A stretch of DNA of 26,397 nt from Pseudomonadota bacterium (GTDB lineage Bacteria; Pseudomonadota; Gammaproteobacteria; Pseudomonadales; Pseudomonadaceae), in NCBI GenBank assembly GCA_023431055.1, contig JAEYXX010000165.1, positions 1 through 26,397 of the forward strand. Direction: 5' to 3'. Numbering within the stretch: position 1 is the first letter of the stretch; every line of letters starts with the position of its first letter. Under the pieces are notes generated by a model. It was not told where the DNA came from. It saw nothing but the letters and a program-made list of their open reading frames with translations, and searched no databases. Shown piece by piece: positions 21,021 to 26,397 of the stretch. The position numbers were made by a program, and so were the translations under genes.

Positions 21021-22688
21021 ATGAACCGATACCTGCGAATGGCCGGCCTGGTGCTGGCCATGGCCCCGCTCGCCTACCCCTGGGGCAACCTGGTCAGGGC
21101 GGCCGACGCGCCGGGCAAGACCGCCAGCGGCGTGCGCTATCACGGCGGCGACGAGATCATCCTCCAGGGCTTTCACTGGAACACCGTGCGGACCTCGAGC
21201 AACTGGTACGCGACCCTGGCCAGCATGGCGCCGACCCTGGCCGCCGATGGCTTCAGTGCGATCTGGATGCCGGTGCCCTGGCGCGACTTCTCCAGCTGGA
21301 GCGACCCCGGCAACGGCACCTCGGGCGGTGGCGAAGGCTACTTCTGGCACGACTTCAACAAGAACGGCCGCTATGGCAGCGACAGCCTGCTCAGGCAGGC
21401 CGCCAGCGCGCTCAACGCGGCCGGGGTCAAACCCATCTACGACGTGGTGCCCAACCACATGAACCGCGGCTACCCGGACAAGGAGATCAACCTGCCGGCC
21501 GGACAGGGGCTGTGGCGCCACGACTGCAATGACCCGGGCAACTACGCCAACGACTGCGACGACGGCGACCGTTTCATGGGCGGCGACGCCGACCTCAATA
21601 CCGGCCACCCGCAGAACTACGCGATGTTCCGCGACGAGTTCGCCAGGCTGCGCAGCCAGTATGGCGCCGGGGGCTTTCGCTTCGACTTCGTCCGCGGCTA
21701 CGCCGGCGAGCGGGTCGCCAGCTGGATGAGCGATGCCCACGACAACGGCTTCTGCCTCGGCGAGCTGTGGAAGGCGCCGGGCGAGTACCCGAGCTGGGAC
21801 TGGCGCAACGGCGCCAGCTGGCAGCAGATTCTCAAGGACTGGTCCGATCGCGCCAAGTGCACGGTGTTCGACTTCGCCCTCAAGGAGCGCATGCAGAACG
21901 GCGGCATCGCCGACTGGCGCCACGGCCTCAACGGCAACCCCGATGCGCGCTGGCGCGAGGTGGCGGTGACCTTCGTCGACAACCACGACACCGGCTACTC
22001 GCCTGGCCCGCACGGCGGCCAGCACCACTGGCCGCTGCCGGATCATCGCCTCAAGCAGGCCTACGCCTACATCCTCAGCAGCCCCGGCACGCCGGTGGTG
22101 TACTGGCCGCACATGTACGACTGGGGCCATGGCGACTTCATCCGCCAGCTGATCCAGATCCGCCGCGCCGCCGGGGTCAAGGCCGCCTCGGCGATCCAGT
22201 TCCATTCGGGTTATTCCGGCCTGGTGGCGACAATCAGCGGTAGCCAGCAGCAACTGCTGATCGCCCTGGACTCCAACCTGGACTCGCCCGGCCAGGTGGC
22301 CAGCGGCGACTTCACCGAGGCGCTCAACGCCGACAACGGCGCGATCCGTATCTGGCGCAGCGGCCAGGGTGACGATGAAGATCAGGGCGAGCTGGTCAGC
22401 GTCAATTTCCGCTGCGACAACGGCGTGACCCAGTGGGGCGACAGCGTCTATGCGGTGGGTAACGTCGCCCAGCTGGGCAACTGGAGCGCGGCCGGCGCCG
22501 TGCGCCTGAGCGACACCAGCGCCTACCCGACCTGGAAGGGCAGCATCGCCCTGCCGGCCGGCCAGCAGCTGGAGTGGAAGTGCATCATCCGTAACGAGAG
22601 CGACCCGGCGCAGGTCAAGACCTGGCAGCCGGGAGGCAACAATAGCCTGACGGTTACGGCCGGGGCCACCACCAGCGGCGGCTTCTGA
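21021..22688 (+). CDS. amyP: Maltotetraose-forming exo-amylase (glucan 1,4-alpha-maltotetraohydrolase), GH13 with CBM20
   Basis: Secreted starch-degrading enzyme releasing maltotetraose from non-reducing ends. The 555-residue precursor has an export signal of about 28 residues, and the mature protein starts near [18 protein letters not shown]. The GH13 barrel carries [20 protein letters not shown], the nucleophile Asp222 in [10 protein letters not shown], acid/base Glu248 in GELW and Asp323 in FVDNHDTG. These correspond to Asp193, Glu219 and Asp294 of the P. stutzeri enzyme. The last ~105 residues (from [11 protein letters not shown]) are a CBM20 starch-binding domain ending [14 protein letters not shown] 21021 follows GGAG. 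Divergent from lamB; the products would enter by LamB and MalE. The call rests on strong recalled likeness to the P. stutzeri protein. Confidence 0.94.
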   Translation: MNRYLRMAGLVLAMAPLAYPWGNLVRAADAPGKTASGVRYHGGDEIILQGFHWNTVRTSSNWYATLASMAPTLAADGFSAIWMPVPWRDFSSWSDPGNGTSGGGEGYFWHDFNKNGRYGSDSLLRQAASALNAAGVKPIYDVVPNHMNRGYPDKEINLPAGQGLWRHDCNDPGNYANDCDDGDRFMGGDADLNTGHPQNYAMFRDEFARLRSQYGAGGFRFDFVRGYAGERVASWMSDAHDNGFCLGELWKAPGEYPSWDWRNGASWQQILKDWSDRAKCTVFDFALKERMQNGGIADWRHGLNGNPDARWREVAVTFVDNHDTGYSPGPHGGQHHWPLPDHRLKQAYAYILSSPGTPVVYWPHMYDWGHGDFIRQLIQIRRAAGVKAASAIQFHSGYSGLVATISGSQQQLLIALDSNLDSPGQVASGDFTEALNADNGAIRIWRSGQGDDEDQGELVSVNFRCDNGVTQWGDSVYAVGNVAQLGNWSAAGAVRLSDTSAYPTWKGSIALPAGQQLEWKCIIRNESDPAQVKTWQPGGNNSLTVTAGATTSGGF

Positions 22689-22693
22689 GTCTG

Positions 22694-22724
22694 CCGGGCC
22701 GCCGCGCCGTTCCCGGCGGCCCGG
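22694..22724 (+). terminator. Terminator-like hairpin after the amylase gene
   Basis: CCGGGCCGCC (22694-22703) pairs perfectly with GGCGGCCCGG (22715-22724), a 10-bp GC stem with an 11-nt loop, followed by TCTCTATC rather than a clear T-run. It may end or weaken transcription between the amylase and the chemotaxis gene. Confidence 0.55.
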
Positions 22725-22746
22725 TCTCTATCGACAGGAGAGATCG

Positions 22747-24786
22747 ATGTTGTCCCCTCTTGTAAACCGGCTGACCGCCTTCAAGGTCGGCTTCCTGCCG
22801 CGGCTGTACCTGCTGATCGCGGCGCTGGCCCTGCTGCTGGTGCTGCTCGGCGCCAGCAGCCTGAGCGCCATCGGCGAGCTGCAGGGCTCGGGCGAACGCA
22901 TCGCCCACAGCGCCGCGCGGCTGCAGGCCAGCCAGAGCTTCTTCAGTGCCCTGCAGGGCCTGACCCAGAACCTGTCCGATGCCCTCGGCGCCGAACGCGC
23001 CGAGGAACTCGAGGCCTTCGCCACCGGGCATGGGCAGCATGCCGAACGGGTCGACGCCCGCCTGGACGTCATGCGGACCCTGGGGAACGGCGCCGAACAG
23101 GCCGAGCTGGTGCGGCTGGGGCAGTTGCTGCCGCAGCTGGACGCGCAGAGCCGCGAACTGCTGGAGGCGCAGCGCCAGGTGCTGGCGCGGGTCGAGCGCA
23201 CTGCGGTGACGCTGCGCAACCTGCAGCTGCAACTGTCGCGCTTCAAGCAGGACCTGCTCAGGGTGCAGGCGGTCACCAAGGACGACTACGTCGCCTACTC
23301 GCTCAAGCAGTTCATCATTCCGCTGGAGCAGGTCGAGGCACTGGTCTTCGACGCGGTCGGCAGCGCCTCGCCGCAGCGCCTGCAGCAGGCCGAGGCCAAG
23401 GTCAGGGAACGCCTGCCCAATCTGCATGACAAGCTGGGGCGGGTGTTGGACGACCTACTGCCCCACCAGGACAGTCGCACCGACTATGTGCATACCTATC
23501 GGGGCGAGTTCGCCGAGATCAAGCGCAACCTGCTGCTCGACGGCCAAGGCGCGCTGGCCCAGTACGCCGGCTGGCTCGCCGACAAGCAGGCTAACCAGGA
23601 GCGCAAGCGCCAGCTGCAGGCGTTGCAGGCGCAGGTGGGCGAGCAGGTCGGGCAACTGATCGAGGCGAGCGAGCGCGACGCCCGGGCGCAGCTCGAACAG
23701 GCGCGCCTGACCTATCGGCGCGGCTTCGATCGCCTGCTGTGGCTGGCCGCGCTGTCGGTCGGCATCGCCCTGAGCATGGGCGTTTGGCTCAGCCGCACCA
23801 TGCGCCGGGCGCTGGGAGCGGTGTCCGGCGCGCTGAACCGGTTGGCCGAGGGCGATCTGCGCGGCCGCTGCGATTACCAGCGGGCAGACGAGTTCGGCCG
23901 GGTCGCGGCGGACGTCAATCGGGTCGCCGGCAACCTGCGCGACGCCCTGGCGCAGCTGGGCCGCGCCGCCGACCAGCAGGACGCCATCGCCCGTGGCAAT
24001 GCCGATTCCTGCGCTGACGCGCGCCAGGGCCTGGATCGGCAGCGCTCGAGCATCGGTGCGCTGGCCGCCAGCCTGACCCAGATGGAATCGAGCTTCGCCG
24101 AGGTGGCGGTGCATGCCGAGCAGACCGCGCGGCGGGTCGACAGCGTCGGCGCCTGCGTCGACAGCGGCAGCCAGATCATGGCCGGCACCATCCGCAGCAC
24201 CCGGGCGCTGGCGCAGCAGTTGCAGGGCAGCGTGGCCGAGATCGCCGAGGTCGAGGTCGGCGGGCAGCGCATCGGCCAGATCCTCGCGGTGATCCGCAGC
24301 ATCGCCGAGCAGACCAACCTGCTGGCCCTCAACGCGGCCATCGAGGCGGCGCGTGCCGGCGAGCAGGGCCGCGGCTTCGCCGTGGTCGCCGACGAGGTGC
24401 GCAGCCTGGCCTTGCGCACGGCCAGCTCCACCGGCGAGATCCAGTCGCATATCGACGGTCTGCTGCAGGGCATCCAGGCGGCGGTACAGTCGCTGGAGCT
24501 GAGCCGCCAGCACATGCAGGCCAACCTGGCCCAGGTCGGCGAGGCCGATCAGGCGATGCAGCGGATCCACGAGCAGGTCGGCGCTATCGCCGGCATGTCG
24601 CGGCAGATCAGCCAGGCCACCGCCCAGCAGCGCCTGGCTGCCGAAGACGTGACGCGCAGCATGCACGACATCCACGCGGTGGCCGAGGACAACATGCAGC
24701 GCATCGTCGGTATCACCGAGAGCAGCGAGCGCCAGGCGGCCATGGTGGCCGAGCAGCAGGCGCTGTGCGCCCGCTACCTGACCTGA
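22747..24786 (+). CDS. Methyl-accepting chemotaxis protein
   Basis: Inner-membrane chemoreceptor of 679 residues. There is one membrane segment near 20-40 ([16 protein letters not shown]) and a large helical periplasmic domain of about 285 residues, rich in Leu, Gln and Glu. A second membrane segment spans about 330-350 ([19 protein letters not shown]), then a HAMP linker, then the signalling domain with the hairpin tip [26 protein letters not shown] near 520-545. No C-terminal CheR-docking pentapeptide is seen (ends ARYLT). The periplasmic domain is long enough for a helical bimodular type, but this is inferred. ATG 22747 follows ACAGGAGAG. Placed 58 bp after the amylase, it might sense starch products directly or through MalE, which is untested. 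Confidence 0.92.
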   Translation: MLSPLVNRLTAFKVGFLPRLYLLIAALALLLVLLGASSLSAIGELQGSGERIAHSAARLQASQSFFSALQGLTQNLSDALGAERAEELEAFATGHGQHAERVDARLDVMRTLGNGAEQAELVRLGQLLPQLDAQSRELLEAQRQVLARVERTAVTLRNLQLQLSRFKQDLLRVQAVTKDDYVAYSLKQFIIPLEQVEALVFDAVGSASPQRLQQAEAKVRERLPNLHDKLGRVLDDLLPHQDSRTDYVHTYRGEFAEIKRNLLLDGQGALAQYAGWLADKQANQERKRQLQALQAQVGEQVGQLIEASERDARAQLEQARLTYRRGFDRLLWLAALSVGIALSMGVWLSRTMRRALGAVSGALNRLAEGDLRGRCDYQRADEFGRVAADVNRVAGNLRDALAQLGRAADQQDAIARGNADSCADARQGLDRQRSSIGALAASLTQMESSFAEVAVHAEQTARRVDSVGACVDSGSQIMAGTIRSTRALAQQLQGSVAEIAEVEVGGQRIGQILAVIRSIAEQTNLLALNAAIEAARAGEQGRGFAVVADEVRSLALRTASSTGEIQSHIDGLLQGIQAAVQSLELSRQHMQANLAQVGEADQAMQRIHEQVGAIAGMSRQISQATAQQRLAAEDVTRSMHDIHAVAEDNMQRIVGITESSERQAAMVAEQQALCARYLT

Positions 24787-24881
24787 GCGATCGGTGCCTG
24801 CTGCGCGAAGGCGTGTATCCGGCGGATTGGGGCGGGGTGGCGGAGGATGAGAGGGCGTTCGGCGAGTGACCGCGCAAGCTC

Positions 24882-24974
24882 GGTGCGCACGGCGCACCCT
24901 ACGATGGTGCTGATACGCCGATATGTAAGTCTGCGGATATGGTGCGGCGAGCCCTAGGGTGCGCCGTGCGCACC
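24882..24974. repeat. Perfect 20-bp inverted repeat of the GGTGCGCAC-GCGCACCCTA family
   Basis: GGTGCGCACGGCGCACCCTA (24882-24901) and its exact reverse complement (24955-24974) flank 53 bp. The arms match those at 13783-13841. The remainder of 24787-25131 shows no gene. Confidence 0.8.
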
Positions 24975-25131
24975 AGGGATAAACGCCGATCTGCCAGACC
25001 GGCGCCTATTCCCGGTCCGGTCGAGTTGTCGCCGCTGGATGGGGTATGCAGAAAGAGCCACCGAGGCCGCGGTGCTCCGCGGCGCACCCTGAGAACACGG
25101 CAGGCCTTTGTAGGGGGCGCGCGTGGCCGCC

Positions 25132-25307
25132 TGGCAGGCTGTTGAAAAACTATCTGCGTTGCCACTGCTGCGTTAAAAACAGGCTCGTGCGCGAGTCCGA
25201 TCAAAATGCTCATTTACAGCTCGTAAAGTCGAGCGCGACTCCGACCGTTTTTCGCCTATTTTTGCCTTGCATTGGCTGCCTCGCCTACGTTTTTCAACGG
25301 CCTGCTA
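25132..25307. mobile_element. MITE-like element with terminal inverted repeats
   Basis: TGGCAGGCTGTTGAAAAAC (25132-25150) and the reverse complement of 25289-25307 agree at 17 of 19 positions. They bound a 176-bp AT-richer stretch with no ORF but with internal self-complementary segments. This is the layout of a non-autonomous transposable element. No target-site duplication could be made out, and the parent insertion sequence was not identified. Its right end is 8 bp from the stop codon of the kinase-like gene. Confidence 0.65.
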
Positions 25308-25314
25308 GCTCTGC

Positions 25315-26394
25315 CTATTCACCAACCTGCCACTCATGCGCCTGCTGCAGCGCCTGTTCCAGCTCGGCGCGCCAGGCGTCCGGGGTGCGGCCTTCGAGCA
25401 GTTCCAGGCGCCGCAGCTGGGCGCCGCATTCGTCCAGGCAGCGTTGCAGCCAGGCGATGCGCTGCAGGGTCAGCGGCGTGCAGGTCTGGCCGCCGAGGTC
25501 GTCCTCCAGATCGCTCAGGTGCGAGCGCCAGGCCTCGCGCAGGTACAGGCCGTCGAGGCCGCCGCCCAGCGCGTCCTGCCACTGGTCGATGATGCGTTGC
25601 AGCCAGGCCAGTACCGTGGCGCTGGCGCCGCGTCCAGCCAGATGGCTGCGCAGGCGCCGGTAGCACTCCAGGGCGATGCGCTTTTCCAGTTCCAGCGCGG
25701 CCAGCGCGGCGCTCTGTCCGCGCTCGCGTTCCAGGTGCAGCAGGTGGGCGTAGTAGCAGCGCGTTTCGAAGCGTTCGGCGGCGTGGCACTGCGGGGTCAG
25801 CTGGCCGTTGCTGTTGAAGCTGTGCAGCGGCTCGAAGCGGTACATATAGCCGAAGTCGAACAGGCGGATGCGGCCGTCGTCGAGCAGGTTGCCGGGGCAC
25901 AGGTCCCACTCGAAGAAGCCCAGCTGCAGCAGCGCCAGCAGCGTATCGAACAGCTGCAGCAGGCGCCGCTCGTCCCATTCGCCGATCGCCTCGCCGGCGA
26001 TCCAGGGCGACAGCAGCAGGCCCTGGCGGTAGCTGGCGTAACGCGTCTCGACGATGCCGGCCAGGGCCTCGCCCCAGGCCGGCTGCTGTTTCAAGGCCTG
26101 CAGCTCGGCGCGGCGCTGCACCTCGTTGAGAAAGGAGGTCTGGCCGTCGGGGTTGCGCACCTTGCACGGGTTGCGCGCGCGCTTGAGCGTCCACAGCTGG
26201 CCGCCGGCCTCCAGCTGGTAGACCTCGGCGGTCAGGCCACCGGAGAAATGGCGACGTACCCAGGGGCTGGCGGGGCGGGTGGCCAGCAGGTGTTCGAGGG
26301 GCAGCGGGCAACCGGCGAGCGAGCCCACCTCCAGTTCGGCGCGGCTGGCGGCGAAGGCCAGTTGGCTTTGGCGGCGTTGTTGTTCGGGTGTCAT
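25315..26394 (-). CDS. Protein-kinase-fold protein of unknown function
   Basis: A 359-residue cytoplasmic protein with a set of kinase-like residues in the right order. It has a glycine-rich FSGGLTAEVYQ, Lys71 in LWTLKRAR, a possible helix-C Glu91 and a hinge-like QGLLLSPWIAG. The catalytic-loop Asp164 and Asn169 lie in FFEWDLCPGNLL, and the Asp-Phe-Gly is at 180-182. The usual His before the loop Asp is absent (EWD). This resembles the aminoglycoside/choline and lipopolysaccharide-kinase-like branches more than Ser/Thr kinases. The C-terminal half is helical with no recognised domain. The ATG at 26394 is 3 nt from the window edge, so its ribosome site and upstream partner are unseen. The substrate cannot be assigned. 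Confidence 0.75.
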   Translation of the reverse strand: MTPEQQRRQSQLAFAASRAELEVGSLAGCPLPLEHLLATRPASPWVRRHFSGGLTAEVYQLEAGGQLWTLKRARNPCKVRNPDGQTSFLNEVQRRAELQALKQQPAWGEALAGIVETRYASYRQGLLLSPWIAGEAIGEWDERRLLQLFDTLLALLQLGFFEWDLCPGNLLDDGRIRLFDFGYMYRFEPLHSFNSNGQLTPQCHAAERFETRCYYAHLLHLERERGQSAALAALELEKRIALECYRRLRSHLAGRGASATVLAWLQRIIDQWQDALGGGLDGLYLREAWRSHLSDLEDDLGGQTCTPLTLQRIAWLQRCLDECGAQLRRLELLEGRTPDAWRAELEQALQQAHEWQVGE

Positions 26395-26397
26395 ATC

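Noticed and set aside
24921..24940. ATAT...GATAT stretch of the same length as the ArsR operator
   Set aside because: Only the outer ATAT bases match; the inner CGG/CCG symmetry is missing and no ars gene is near.
24787..25131. Several short open frames after the chemoreceptor gene
   Set aside because: They overlap inverted repeats, lack ribosome sites and have no recognisable sequence.

Overview
The window looks like a high-GC Pseudomonas-type chromosome segment. The gene order ABC-transporter ATPase, sugar porin, hexose-6-phosphate mutarotase, hexR and divergent zwf-pgl-eda is the familiar pseudomonad glucose locus. The extracellular amylase closely resembles the maltotetraose-forming enzyme of the Pseudomonas stutzeri group, so a stutzeri/mendocina/alcaligenes-like lineage is a reasonable guess. 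No rRNA, tRNA or CRISPR array was seen.

Region 1 (1-2915, +) holds the C-terminal part of a sugar ABC-transporter ATPase (GtsD/MalK type), a LamB-family porin and a hexose-6-phosphate mutarotase. Region 2 (2916-3708) has no intact gene. It contains a repeat, a short remnant of the 3' end of a second hexR copy on the minus strand, a long inverted repeat, and a promoter with a HexR-like operator that is nearly a copy of the zwf promoter. Region 3 (3709-9790, +) is a tight five-gene operon: pyk, a 55-codon small ORF, eno, a GapN-type NADP glyceraldehyde-3-phosphate dehydrogenase and gpmI. Together these run from glyceraldehyde-3-phosphate to pyruvate while skipping phosphorylating GAPDH and PGK. 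Region 4 (9834-13719) is hexR (-) divergent from zwf-pgl-eda (+), the Entner-Doudoroff entry genes (edd is not here). An aldo/keto reductase follows.

Region 5 (14732-16617, -) is a decayed arsenate-resistance operon: intact arsR with a good palindromic operator, an ars-type GAPDH cut to about 75 codons, and arsJ with an in-frame stop. Region 6 (16907-22688) is the maltodextrin locus. lamB-malM-malE run on the minus strand, ending at a strong terminator. The maltotetraose-forming amylase is divergent on the plus strand, and a methyl-accepting chemotaxis protein follows it. Region 7 (24787-26394) is an intergenic stretch with an inverted repeat and a MITE-like element abutting a protein-kinase-fold gene (-).

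Functionally the genes cover starch cleavage outside the cell, uptake of maltodextrins and glucose, oxidation of glucose-6-phosphate to KDPG-pathway intermediates, and conversion of the resulting glyceraldehyde-3-phosphate to pyruvate. HexR, whose known effector is KDPG, probably controls both the zwf and the pyk operons. The most striking point is that the pyk operon sits between the mutarotase and hexR, with a hexR scrap and a near-copy of the HexR-zwf promoter at its left border. This suggests the operon came under HexR control through a segmental duplication.
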